Shown: piece by piece, positions 1 through 10,519 of the stretch
How positions within the stretch are numbered: position 1 is the stretch's first letter
Layout of the letters: every line of letters starts with the position of its first letter
Source: Cryptomeria japonica
Lineage: Eukaryota > Streptophyta > Pinopsida > Cupressales > Cupressaceae
Reading direction: 5' to 3'
DNA length: 64,000 bases
NCBI RefSeq assembly: GCF_030272615.1
Contig: NC_081415.1
Span: 230,997,303 to 231,061,302, forward strand
Translations under genes and position numbers: made by a program
Notes under the pieces: generated by a model
The model's input: the letters and a program-made list of their open reading frames with translations, nothing else
Told to the model about the DNA's origin: nothing
Database searches by the model: none

Positions 1-1
1 A

Positions 2-712
2 GTATATCAAATGGATGTAAAATCTGCATTCCTAAATGGAATACTTGAAGAGGAGGTGTATATAGAGAAACCAGATGGGTTTACCCTATCAAAAGACAAT
101 GACATGGTGTGTAGGCTACATAAAGCCTTGTATGGATTGAAGCAGGCACCTAGAGCATGGTATGAACACTTTCACTCTCATCTTGTGAAGATTGTATTTG
201 AAAGAACAAGTGAAGATAGAAATATCTACTTGAAGTCTGAAGGAGATCAGATTCTGATCTGTGAATTATTTGATGACATAATTTTTGGTGGAGATGACAA
301 GATGAGTCATGATTTTGCAAATGAGATGAAGAAGGAATTTGAGATGTCACTTATAGGGGAGATTAAGTTCTTCATTGGACTATAGATTCAACAAATGAAA
401 GATGGTATCTTTATCACTCAATCCAAGTATGTCAAAGAGGTGTTGAAGACCTTTGGCATGGAAGACAGCAAACCGGTTGGTACACCGATGGTGACCGGTC
501 GTAAATTGTCAAAAGAGGATGACTCAGTGCTTGTGAATGAGAAGGAATACCGATCAATGATTGGTAAGTTGCACTATGTAGTACATAGAAAATCAGATAT
601 TGCACATGCAGTAGGCATTACTGCATGGTTCCAGAAAAGTCCACGAGAATCCCACTTGGTAGCAGTCAAGTGGATTCTTAGATATCTGAAGGGAACTGAA
701 GGGAACTATTGA
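2..712 (+). pseudogene. copia reverse transcriptase domain, broken
   Basis: In frame from base 2 the translation has the copia RT signature QMDVKSAFLNG and the block LHKALYGLKQAPRAWY, followed by the palm region near residue 90. The active-site motif, normally YVDD, reads LFDD here. A TAG at 383-385 interrupts the segment that reads FFIGL then IQQ; a CAG to TAG change would explain it. Downstream the frame continues through a KLHYV-type block and a YLKGT-type motif. There the 10-bp duplication at 686-705 shifts the frame, and the solo LTR follows at once. The DNA polymerase function of the parent element cannot be made from this copy. Confidence 0.9.
686..705 (+). repeat. 10-bp tandem duplication causing a frameshift
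   Basis: The unit CTGAAGGGAA occurs twice in a row. Its 10 bases move the reading frame by one. This accounts exactly for the frame difference between the RT part (before) and the RNase H part (after): the inserted solo LTR plus its target duplication is 1,686 bases, a multiple of three. Confidence 0.85.
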
Positions 713-726
713 CTATGGATTGTGGT

Positions 727-2407
727 TGTATAGGGGAAAAAGCGAGACTAGGCTAACATGCCCTAATCCTACCTTTTGACACACATTGTGGAATACGAAA
801 GAGCCTAGAGGTATCACACAATTGGCTACTTCTTTTTGTGGAAGAGAGAGCCATGGGCTACCTATTAGGATTTCTATTCCTTTGTTGTAATTTAAAGACA
901 AAATGATGCAAGTTCAATTCCTAGCCCTAGAGTGCAAGTATGAACTAATAACAAGATTGCAGAATTGAAACTAAACAATGGAAAGCTGTAAACACCAAGA
1001 CAAAACAAGAGTGCAGATGCGTACCCGGAGTTAAAATCTGAGTGAAAATGTTCAGGATGGGGGCGTGGGCGCCACTGTCCTGATTCTGTCCCTGAAACTG
1101 CTCCTGAAACTGCTGTTCTGCAACTTGAAAAGCTGTCTGAAACTTGCTATCTGACAGAAGGACCAGGGCGCCCAGCGCCCCTGTCCCAGGGACCAGGGTG
1201 CCTAGCGCCCCTGTCCTGGTAGGACCAGGGTGCCCCATGCCCCTGTCCTGGTCTTTTGCTCTGCAATTTGGTGTGAAGTTCAGTCTCTGTCTGCTTCCGT
1301 CAGACCTGCAACTTGCGGTGTCGTCCGAATCCCGAAACCTGCACTTATATCTGAAAAGGTATGGTGGGCGGCTATATAGGGTTTTGCCTTAGTCAAACCC
1401 CCACTTTTGTGATTTCCACCTCCATGAATAGCCAAGTTGTATAGTAAAAGTTGTGTGTGCAGACCTTGTGTGTGTGCAAGATCCTAAAATACAAGTAAGC
1501 AAACTAGAGCAACCTAGAAAGTAAACCCTAATTGCTTGTACATGATAATGTAAATTCTCCAAATCAAGATGCAAAGTGATCTAAACCATGAATACAAATG
1601 ATATTATGAAGCTTATGCATAGACATGAAAACAACATGAAATCATACCCAGCCCCAAGGGAGGGGTACAAGCCAATCTTCAGTCGATGATCCCTTATTGT
1701 TCTTCAATGCCTTCAAAGCCCTAAATGGATGAATGAAATTGATGGATGCTTGATGGATGGATGTTGAATGTTGTTGAAGTCTTCAAAGACCTGCTCTTTC
1801 GCTACATAGAAGGTCCTTGAAACCAAAATTCAGGATCCTTTCAAATGAAGAAAGAGAGTTCTTATATATGAAACCCTAGGTCTTAATTTCAACTTTTGGC
1901 CGACCTAGAGATTGATTCTCCCACCAATTTCTTGGGGTTAAGCTTTATTTTATGATTGGATTGCACTCCTAAAATTTCGGGAAAAATGTCCGGGACCATG
2001 TGCACGTCGGGCGCCATGGTCCTCTCCAGGCGCCATGGTCCCGACAACTTTTCACCAAATTTTTAGGGCCGTCGGATATGATGATTTTAGAGAGAATCCC
2101 GAAGTTATAGGTGATTTCAAGATGTTTTGACCCCCGAAATCAAGCCCCCAAGTTCAAAATAGGACCTAATTAGGGTTTTTGATTAAATGATGTATTGGAG
2201 GAATAAATGAAAGGGGCACACTTTAACAAAAAGGGCCCAACTTTATAATATGGGAGATGATAAAATAGAACCTTAGACCTAATTAATTTAATTAATTAAG
2301 TGCTAAAGGGAAAATGCAATGCAAAATGCAAAATGTGCCAAGGCGGGTGCTAAACTAGGTGTGAAATTGTACCACCCTAGCAAGTACGTACAATTTATGC
2401 CGCTACA
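727..2407 (-). mobile_element. solo LTR of a Ty3/gypsy family (1,681 bp)
   Basis: The segment begins TGTATAGGGG and ends CGCTACA on the plus strand, giving TG...CA ends. It is flanked by the 5-bp direct repeat GTGGT at 722-726 and 2,408-2,412. Removing it plus one GTGGT rejoins the copia RT to its RNase H. It aligns along its whole length with the LTR at 57,440-59,126, which belongs to a minus-strand gypsy element, so this copy is also minus-oriented. No internal region is present, so it arose by LTR-LTR recombination after insertion. On the minus strand a TATATAAG-type box lies near 1,862-1,870. Confidence 0.93.
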
Positions 2408-2411
2408 GTGG

Positions 2412-2915
2412 TATACATACAGTAATGATTTCAACCTCAGAGTGTTTACAGATGTTGATTGGGCTGGTAATGTGGATGAACAGAAGAGCACAACCAGTGG
2501 TGCATTCTTTCTTGGTGGTAGAATAGTCACATGGATGAGTAAGAAGTAGAGTTGTATCTCTCAGTCTACAGCAAAAGCGAAATATGTTGCAACATTTATG
2601 AACTGCACCCAGAAAATTTGGATGAAGCATGTATTAAGTGGTTTCAAAGTTCTTGTATCTAAACGGGTGAGTATATTCTGTGACAACACAAGTGCAATTA
2701 ACATTTCCAAGGATCCAGTTTTACATGCTAGAACCAAGCACTTCAAGCTCAAGTATCATTTTTTGAGGGAGAAGGTTCAGAAGAAAGAGGTTGTATTGGA
2801 ACATGTTTCCAGTAAGGAGCAGTTAGCAGACATGTTCACCAAGCCTCTACCGAAGGCTACATTTACCTATTTAAGAGGTGAATTAGGGGTGTTTCCCCTT
2901 CAAGAGATGAACTAA
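2412..2915 (+). pseudogene. copia RNase H domain and pol C-terminus, broken
   Basis: This resumes the copia pol frame after the solo LTR. Visible blocks are FTDVDWAGNVDEQKSTTSG (first catalytic Asp of RNase H), a YVATFMNCTQKIWMK-type block, FCDNTSAINISKDPVLHART, and the closing EQLADMFTKPLPK. A TAG at 2,547-2,549 follows the VTWMSKK block, where copia proteins usually have Gln, consistent with CAG to TAG. The frame ends at 2,913-2,915 with the usual copia pol tail of about 20 residues after TKPLP. Confidence 0.9.
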
Positions 2916-3148
2916 AGGTGTGTGCTCCACGTCAGTCACGTATTGCATTGATAAATATTTTCCAGGATTGGTGTGTTGAAGGATGCTACTCCTTAGGGGG
3001 AGCAGCATAGTGGGACATAGTTGTTTGTGCCTCTACTTTGGCATTGTTGTCAAAGGGGGAGAAGATCTGAAGCAGAGAAGGTATCTGCATTATTGGGGAG
3101 AAGAAGATGCGAAGCAGATATATATCTTTCTATATTGCCATCAATGCC

Positions 3149-3160
3149 AAAGGGGGAGAT
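3149..3160 (+). other. polypurine tract of the copia element
   Basis: The purine-rich run AAAGGGGGAGAT sits directly before TGTTGGCATATG, the usual arrangement of PPT and 3' LTR start. The element at 4,649-11,466 has the same PPT on the other strand. Confidence 0.88.
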
Positions 3161-4648
3161 TGTTGGCATATGTGCAGAGCATGATGACATAATGATATTG
3201 TATGTTGTCATTGATGTCAATATGCTAAAGTATGACCTGGTATATTGTAGTAAGATAACTGGAAATAAAACCGGTATGATGATGTAAACTGATATATGTA
3301 AAAAAGTGAAGCGGTATGTTTATTCAAAGGTGAACTGGTATGTTGGAATGATAACCGGTATATGGAAGTTTTGTATCGGGGTTTCATTTGGCATGACTAC
3401 CAATTGGTAGTCTTAGCTTATGGGTTTTCGGTTGATGTATTGCCTGTGTGATTCAATCGATGACATCTTGTGATGTGTTAGCATTGTAATGAAGATCAGA
3501 TCACGTTGCCACGTCAGCCTTGTGCGCATGAAGGATTTCCTTGAGGATCTTGGATGAAGAAGATCAATCCTATCTACCTCGGGAATGTGCGAAGTCTTTG
3601 TAAATGGTAGAGAGCGTGTGATGGGTTATCAGCTTCCTTAAGCGACAAAGAATGAACGTTGGAGAACATATTGAGATCTGTTCAAGACTGTTGTACTCAA
3701 TGCAGTGTGATTAATGGTCAGGATCGAACCGACTGAATTGTTAAACCTAAAAGTTTTGGGTTTAGGGTTTATGCTACCGACCTATCTATTTCCTATAAGG
3801 TCGATGATGTTTTTTATTTTGAATTTGTTGGCAAATGTTATGTGTGTATCCAAGTGAAGAGATACTTGATTCTTGCCAGACCCGAGAAGTGTGTTGATAC
3901 CTGTAGAGAGTGATTTCAGAAGCAAAGGAGCTAAAGAGGATCTGTCTTGGCATTGTTTGTTGTTATCAGATCAGTGTATTACCTATTGACTTCTAACCAT
4001 TTCAGCAGTTGGAAAATCCCTTAATTGGGTAGCTTTAACAGGCATTTGTATAAATCCTTCAATAGGGTGACTCAATTCAATGAGTTCTTAAAATCCTCTT
4101 GCGAGGTAATCTCTAATAGGGTTTTAACCTTTAACCGGGTATTTAGCCATCCCTTAACCGGGTGATCCCTATCAGGATCAGTTCCTAGCATAACCTATTG
4201 TAAAAGTCTTTAACCGGACAAGGCTCCTAATAGAGCGGACTTCAAAAGAGTTCAAAGAATAGCTTGTGGGTATTCATCCCCACCGTGGTTTTTACTAGTT
4301 GGGTTTCCACGTAAAAAATCAGTGTGTCATGTGTGATGCTTTTCATGTGAGTGTTTAGTGTTTTATGTTAAGTGGTAATGCATGTTGAACTAGTAGTCTT
4401 TATACTTCTGATGTATTACCTATCTATGCATATGAGTGAAGTGAAAAGGAGATGTTAGGTGAGGTGAAGATCTAAGTGATAACCGGTTTATACTTGTCAT
4501 AGTCATTCTTGGTTTTACTGGTAGTACCCTATTTTGGATCGGTGTTACTGTTTACCAGTTAAGTGCAGTCTTTGCAGTCAAACTGGTTCAGAGTAAGTTT
4601 TTATCTATACTGATTCACCCCCCCTCTCAGTACCGGTTTGGTACTAAC
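3161..4648 (+). mobile_element. 3' LTR of the copia element
   Basis: Starts TGTTGGCATATG directly after the PPT. It contains the copia LTR box with two short inverted motifs (near 4,265-4,320, CCCCACCGTGG followed by GGGTTTCCACG) and ends in a C-rich stretch, CACCCCCCCTCTCAG, near 4,617-4,631. This layout mirrors the LTRs at 4,649-5,586 and 40,370-41,163 but is more diverged and longer. ACCGGT-type hexamers recur. No 5' LTR is in view. Confidence 0.8.
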
Positions 4649-5586
4649 TGTTCATCATTATTCATCAAAGAACGTTGAGAGGGGGGGGGGGTGTGAATCA
4701 GTGTTTTGTTGATAAGATATGATTTTACCCTTTTATAACATACACATATAAACTGGTAAATGAAGAAACATATAACTTGAAGCAAATAAACCATCCACAT
4801 AAATGAACACCATAACACACATAATTTATACATGAAAAACCTCAAAGAGGAAAAAACATGGTGGGATTTGTAACCCACAATATCAGTTCATTGGCCATAT
4901 GAAAGGATATTACATAAAATGGGGGCCTGCACATTCAGGAAGGCACACTGCCTAGAGCACACTATTTATCACAAAAAGAGTCTCACTAACTACAAGCTTC
5001 TGCTGAAATAAAACATTAATAATGAACTCACAAAATGCATCTGCTAGGAAAAAAAGAGTTCTAGTTATAGTTCTTCTTTGTACCAATTCATAAACCCTGA
5101 ACACTTATGTCGGTATCTCTTCTTCTCCAAGAATTTTTTCCAAACTATCTACAGATCATTGCATGATATAACATTCATATACAAATGATCTACATACATA
5201 TTCTTCACATCATACAGTTCTGTTATTATTCTCTTATATCACTACTTACAAAATGACCTAGCAGACTGACCTATTTACCCTTACAAACAATAAGCCTTAA
5301 ATGTCAGCTTGCAATGTATTATAAAAGATATACAATGTTGGATTTATACAATAATTAAAAAAAGATTTTACAAATAAAACTTCCATCGGGTCCAAGGCTG
5401 ATGTCGACTTCACTAAAGTGTGGGATGCCAATGTCGGTGTTGGTGTCAGTGTAACCCTGGATTCTCCAATGCCGGTATCTATCAGTGAATGCCTCCTAGT
5501 GTCGGCGTATGCCTGTGTAAGCTTCCTTATGGATCTTGTTGCCATCAATGACAACATATGAATCCAATGAGTGTCAATTGCCAACA
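4649..5586 (-). mobile_element. 3' LTR of the non-autonomous copia element (938 bp)
   Basis: Matches 10,520-11,466 in the same orientation; in about 200 bases compared by eye I counted roughly 14 differences. It ends GCCAACA next to the PPT. The G-run and the box GGGATTTGTAACCCACAATA (4,864-4,883) are shared with the other copia LTRs here. The left 15 bases, up to the AAGAAC motif, do not align with the partner LTR, so the exact left boundary is uncertain. Confidence 0.85.
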
Positions 5587-5600
5587 ATCTCCCCCTTTGG
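5587..5600 (-). other. polypurine tract of the non-autonomous element
   Basis: On the minus strand this reads CCAAAGGGGGAGAT directly before the LTR start TGTTGGCAATTG, the same PPT as the plus-strand copia at 3,149-3,160. Confidence 0.9.
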
Positions 5601-5800
5601 TATTGATGGCAACACTCATGTGAAAAATGGATTCCCTATCGATTCAACCTGAAGTATGCTCCCCCAAAGCAATACACTCCTTCCTGATATACTTCCCATA
5701 TTTTATGTCTGATATTTTTCACATTATATACACTCCCCCTTTGGCATCAATTCCAAAGACCGGTAAAAGAATTTGAAAGAATTAATGAATACAGATTACT

Positions 5801-7135
5801 TTACCGGAGCTTGACCAATTTCAAAATTTCCAAGTAAGCCTTGTCTAGAAACTGTAAATATGTATCCCAGTCGGTTCTGAAGGTATCAGATATGGATACA
5901 AGTCCACTCAGTAAGTGTGCAAATGTTTCCTTCTCTTTGAATTTTGTCGGTGTGGGCTTAGCAATCATATCCATACATTCCCTCTTATGTACACCGAGTG
6001 TATCCAATCTAGGACTCACCAATCCTCTAAGACTCCTTGCTCTCTAAATGATCTTGTCTCTTTCCTTTTCAAAAGAAAAAATTTGGTTCTCCAAGGACAA
6101 AATTTGTCCAACAGATGTTGTTAGTGAGGTTAATCCATCAAAGGAATTTGCAATATTGGAAACCTTACCATGTAATTCCTTTAATCTGCTATCTACATTT
6201 GTTGTAAGAGTTTCTATGTTACAATAGACCCTGTAGATATTTGTACATTGTTTCAAACAATTCTCAATAAGGATCAATTGTCCTTTAATTTTCTTTTTCT
6301 CTATTTCAATAATTTGATCAAAAGCAGCTCTCTTAGCCACAGTAAATCTCTCAAGTGCCTGTCGATTTTAAATTTTCTGCAAAGATTGAAAGTTGTTAGA
6401 TATATGCTCAGTTAATGCCTTAAGCTTGTCGGAAGGGCTTGCTTCATTTTCAATCTTACAATCAGGAATTAGTCTGCGCAAAACTATGATTGAGTGATAT
6501 ATTATTCCTTTATCTATTGATCCCTCCTTTATTAGTTTCTGAGTAGCCATCATCATTAACTCAGTAGGACTCATCTCAGTGATTGATTTCTTCTCAACTT
6601 GAGAAGTGTCAATTGCCAAAACCTTTTCCGGGGAATCAATATTAACTGTCGGTATAGTTTCAGTTCCCTTTGCCTTATCCTCCTTAGCACCGGTGGCTTC
6701 GCCACTTGGCGCAGTATCTATTACTACCGGTGGAGTATTATCGACAATATTGTCAGTAACCTGTATAGTGTCTTGTTTAAAATTTGTTTCTGCTGGTATT
6801 GATTGTACACTCTCCTTTACTGCCAGTGGTGTTTGTATACTTATAGTTACTGCTGGTTTATTTAAAATTGGAGCTGAACTATCCAAAATACCTTTCCCTT
6901 TAGATCTGTCTGGGATGGTGGAAGTTGATGCTTTTACAAATTCTTCTTGGGAGGTGAGAAAATCAGGATTCTTTTGGAAGAATTTGGTCCAACCATATTT
7001 GGTCTCATTTACTACCTCAAGTACCATGCCCATCATTAGGCTTATTTGTCGGGGTTTGCTACTAAAAACTATTATGTTTGCAACATCAATGCATTTTTTC
7101 ATTTCCTCATTGGTTATTGAACCACACATACCCAA
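5801..7135 (-). pseudogene. unrecognised carried ORF, C-terminal part
   Basis: One frame runs from 7,135 to 5,801 with stops only at 6,368 (TAA) and 6,044 (TAG). The first 255 residues start with a short globular-looking stretch (IVFSSKPRQISLMMGMVLEV). A long low-complexity stretch rich in Thr, Pro, Ile and Val follows (about residues 85-180), then a helical region. The next parts are rich in Lys, Glu and Leu and look like coiled coil. The family is not one I can name. It lies where copia pol would be and reads in the sense of the element. Possible origins are a captured host gene or an accessory ORF of a conifer-type LTR element. Confidence 0.6.
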
Positions 7136-7235
7136 AAGTTCTACTTTCTTAATTTATCTATCCCTCTTGATTGCATCAAGTCTTCTAGCATCTAATTTAT
7201 TGTACAGTGATAGAGGAATTTCCTTCAAATTTCTA

Positions 7236-8960
7236 CTAAGGAATTCTTATATATATATATATATCCATGTATAACAAAATTGCCTCTTCAATATCATTTT
7301 TCTCATTATCCTCTAAACCTTCATAATAAATGGATACATTTTTCAACATCCCATCCTTGGTTACTTCATCAATCAATTTAGCACAAGTCATTATATCCTT
7401 ACCAGATTTATTATCATCATCATTCTTCTTCTTCTTCTTGTGGGTTGTCGGAGTGGATGTGACTAGTTTCCTCTTCTGAATGGGTTTCCTTGTCAGAGGT
7501 GGGGGTGCAGTAGGTTTTGTCACTTTTGTCACAAGCTTCTTCCTTGGCTCCACCTTCTTTTCCTCCACCGGAGGCTAGTCAACTTTCTTTCTTTGTACTC
7601 TTCTGAATGCTAGAGGTTCATTATCCTCTGGATCAGATTTAGAAGTGAGAAGAAATGAAAGTTTCAGGCCTCTTCGCCTCAGGAGCACTAACTGTTGTCG
7701 GTTCCTTTGTTAGTTTGGATCCAGAACCCAGTTGAGTGTCTATCTTATGGATTACATCCTGTATATATGCAAAAATATTATCTATTTTCTTCTCTCTTCT
7801 TTTCTTTTTGAAGCCAATCTTGACTTCAAGAGCCTTTTCTTCAGCAGTACCAAAGTGTTCTATCTTATCATCCAATGGAGCTTCAAGAAGCATTTTTGCA
7901 TAAAGTTCAAAAATGCTATCATCCACTTCATATCCAAAATCAATGACCCATATGATCCTAGGTTCTACTGCCTCCATAAGAGTTTCATCAATTTTCACCA
8001 TAAAACAGATATCAGTGGAGTACTTCTCCACAATGTGCTTTGGTATTCTTTCCCTCTGTTTCATATTTTCCTGGAATGTTTTGAAATATCCCCAAAGCTT
8101 TTCATCCCTTCTGATACCAAGAACAATGATTGTTTCCTTGATTTGCATACCTACCGGTATGTCATGAGCCCAACTCTTCTTCCCTAGTCTGGGTAGCTCA
8201 TTCATGAAGTAAAGCATTAAACAAACAATGAGATTTCTGAACCAAAAAGTTCATTTCTTAACACTCTTAATCTTTTCAAGATTTATCATTAACTCACTTC
8301 TTAGCCATGCACATAAATCATACTTCTCATTATTCTTTAACATCTAATGAGCAACATGGATGGAGGAACTACCAACAGAGTTCAGTCAACTAGATTGAGT
8401 TACCTTATAGCCGATTATCATGTTGACAAATTTCACATCTAAGTCCTTGATGGTGCTAACTCTCATAGATCTTCCATCATGGGTTGTGTCGGTGAGCTTC
8501 TCAATAGCAGTGGTGGAAATCTTCTTGCCAGGTTCTTGTCCAACTTTGGGTAAGTTGATGACTACTTGAATTGCTTCCTTTGTGATCATGTAGGGCTGAT
8601 CCAGCCATATGATTTCATTGTGAACCCTACTTAGAACATATCTGATCACTTCATCTTTGAATTCTGGTATGTATAGAATACCGGTTAACCCTAGATCCTT
8701 GATGATCTTATATTCTAGCTTGATTATTCCAGAGTCTCCCAGTATCACAGATTGATACATTTCCTTAATCTCTTCTATACCTATATCCTCCAAGGTGCAG
8801 TGAATATATGCCCTTACATCCTCAACATACATCACGCCATCGGTAACCCTAGAGAATGTGCCCACAGAGTCTTCTTTCTTAGATATCTAGGGAACTTCCT
8901 TAAAAATGGGTCTCATCCTATCCTTAACTTCAACAATTTTGAAGAAATACCTGAAAAATG
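7236..8960 (-). pseudogene. unrecognised carried ORF, N-terminal part
   Basis: Reading starts near 8,925, shortly after a splice-acceptor-like TTTTTCAG, and stays in one frame to 7,639. Stops near 8,870, 8,386 and 8,345 each fit a CAG or CGA codon changed to a stop. A second frame covers 7,568-7,236, rich in Lys and Pro with a basic cluster that could be a nuclear signal. The globular part contains blocks such as WLDQPYMITKEAIQVV, MIIGYKVTQSS and WGYFKTFQENMKQRERIPKH. The pattern of an N-terminal helical domain, then a basic and disordered linker, then coiled coil recalls the architecture of the unknown gene at 27,844-31,424, but I see no clear sequence match. I do not assign a function. Confidence 0.6.
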
Positions 8961-9305
8961 ATCGTCGGTGTTAATATTTTGATTGCTTCTCTAATGATTG
9001 CTAGAAATCCTTTCATAATGCTTTTGCTCACTCTTAATCCCTGAAATTTTCCTTTGCTTTGCTCTAGATTGCTTGAATGTTGGGTGATTGAAAATGGGTT
9101 CACTTTCTCCTTTTATCAACAAGCAAACCCCAATCCTTCACTGTCATAAATGCTTCTCTATGTACCCTACCAGATGTCGGTTTCACAGTCTTATGTCAGG
9201 TAATCCTTCATCAATGATTAAGACAACTCTCTAGATCTCTTTCAGATCTCCTCTAGGGAATATGTAATATTTTCAATAGATTTGCCAACCCCTAAGGCAT
9301 ATGCC

Positions 9306-9840
9306 TCAGTTAGCGGTGGAATTTTCTGCAGGTGCAGGAATGCTCTCTTCTACCAGTGGAGTTACCAGTGTAGATTCATCTCCACTTGGTTCTTCAGACT
9401 TTCTAACCCATCTCTTGGTGTGATCTTGATGTATTTTATCTACCTTCTTCTTTCCTTTCTCATTTTCTTTATCATTGCTAATCGGTTGAGTCTTGCTTCT
9501 ATAGTACTTAGCAATATGACCTATTTTGTTGCATGCATAACATGTAACATTGTTCTTTTGAATTTCTTTAACATATCCGGTGGCATTCCTTGACCTACAT
9601 TGATTAGCCAAATGACCAAAATTTCCACATGCATGACATTTGACATTCATTCTGCAATCTTCTGATCTATGACAATATTTTTTGCAATTTGTGCATTGAC
9701 TGGGAACAGAATTGTAGTTTTGATTTGCTCTATTTCTACATTGTTTAGCCATATGCCCAAATTTATTAAAAACAAATCATCTACCATTGAATTTATAAAC
9801 ATTATATTATCTTACCGGTTTCCTCTCTTCTGATGAGTTC
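9306..9840 (-). pseudogene. copia gag nucleocapsid part with CCHC zinc knuckles
   Basis: From the Met at 9,752 the translation shows C-x2-C-x4-H-x4-C at residues 20-33 and 39-52. A third at 71-84 has its last Cys replaced by Tyr. Just upstream, in the same frame, lies a fourth knuckle with its first Cys codon now TGA (9,777-9,779) and the second Cys now Phe, ending at C5. Such knuckles bind packaged RNA in the gag particle. A charged, Lys-rich tail follows. The frame is shared with the coiled-coil part upstream, so this is one gag reading frame interrupted by several stops. Confidence 0.85.
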
Positions 9841-10022
9841 TGCATACCAACTGTCTGATCTTCATTTGCAGTACCGGAGCTTTCACCTTGTATAAATCTA
9901 AGTCCTCTAGAATCATCATTTTGCCTTTGTCTTTTCAATAAGTCATCCAACTATGCAACACTAATCCTGAATTTTTCTTTATACTCACTTGCAATAGTCA
10001 GATCATCTCTTAGAGTTGTTAT

Positions 10023-10478
10023 TTATCTTTCAAGTTCTTGTTCATTGTTTTGGGAGTGTGCCAAATTAGTTCTCAACAGATTATTCCCATGAGTCAATCT
10101 ACCACATTCATCAAATTTGTTCTTTAGAGATGTAACAAGATTTTCTTCCTTCTTCTTTCTATCCTCAATATCTTTTGATAACCTCATAGTCAATTCTTGC
10201 ATTTCATTCTTCATGAGCATGTTTGGTTGACTCAGTTTTTGACATTGTTCCTTAAGTGCATTTTTCTCTTCATCATCCTGGTTTTGCAAAAGTTCCTTTC
10301 TCTTGGCTTGAGCTGATGATAACCTTTCTTCTAGGACAAGAATGAATTCATTAGCAGAATTCAATTCATCTTGCAATTTTAAATTCTTCATCCTTTTAGC
10401 ATCATAATCCTCAAGAGCCAGCTCAACTTGCTTCTCCATAGCCATGTTCAATGATTTTGGTTTTAGGATCTTCCTCAA
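10023..10478 (-). pseudogene. copia gag coiled-coil part, N-terminus deleted
   Basis: 151 residues with strong heptad-like Leu/Glu/Lys pattern (EKQVELALEDYDAKRMKNLK and on), ending in a TAA where ELER is followed by ITTLR. The same frame continues through two further stops (near 9,955 and 9,811) into the zinc knuckles. In plant copia gag this coiled coil normally follows a large N-terminal gag domain. Here only about 25 bases separate the primer binding site from the coiled coil, so leader and gag front have been deleted. Confidence 0.75.
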
Positions 10479-10505
10479 ACTGTTAAACTTCTTCTAAGGA
10501 ACTAG

Positions 10506-10517
10506 GCTCTGATACCA
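10506..10517 (-). other. primer binding site for initiator tRNA-Met
   Basis: On the minus strand the bases read TGGTATCAGAGC, the standard plant copia complement to the 3' end of initiator tRNA-Met. It sits two bases inside the LTR end (...CCAACA), fixing the 5' LTR and the direction of the element. Confidence 0.95.
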
Positions 10518-10519
10518 AT

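Larger units (their letters stand above)
1..4648 (+). mobile_element. Ty1/copia retrotransposon, 3' part, split by a solo LTR
   Basis: Pol-derived reading frame (reverse transcriptase then RNase H), a polypurine tract and a 3' LTR follow one another on the plus strand, which is the copia order. The 5' half lies outside the window. A gypsy solo LTR at 727-2,407 interrupts it. The coding part has two TAG stops and a 10-bp duplication that shifts the frame, so it is dead. The right end is approximate: the LTR appears to stop at 4,648, where the next element's LTR begins in the opposite direction, and its final CA is not preserved. Confidence 0.85.

Noticed and set aside
6606-7274. Plus-strand 222-codon frame
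   Set aside because: It lies antisense to the better-supported minus-strand carried ORF, is Leu/Ser/Ile-rich from reversed low-complexity codons, and ends in repeat-encoded Tyr/Ile.
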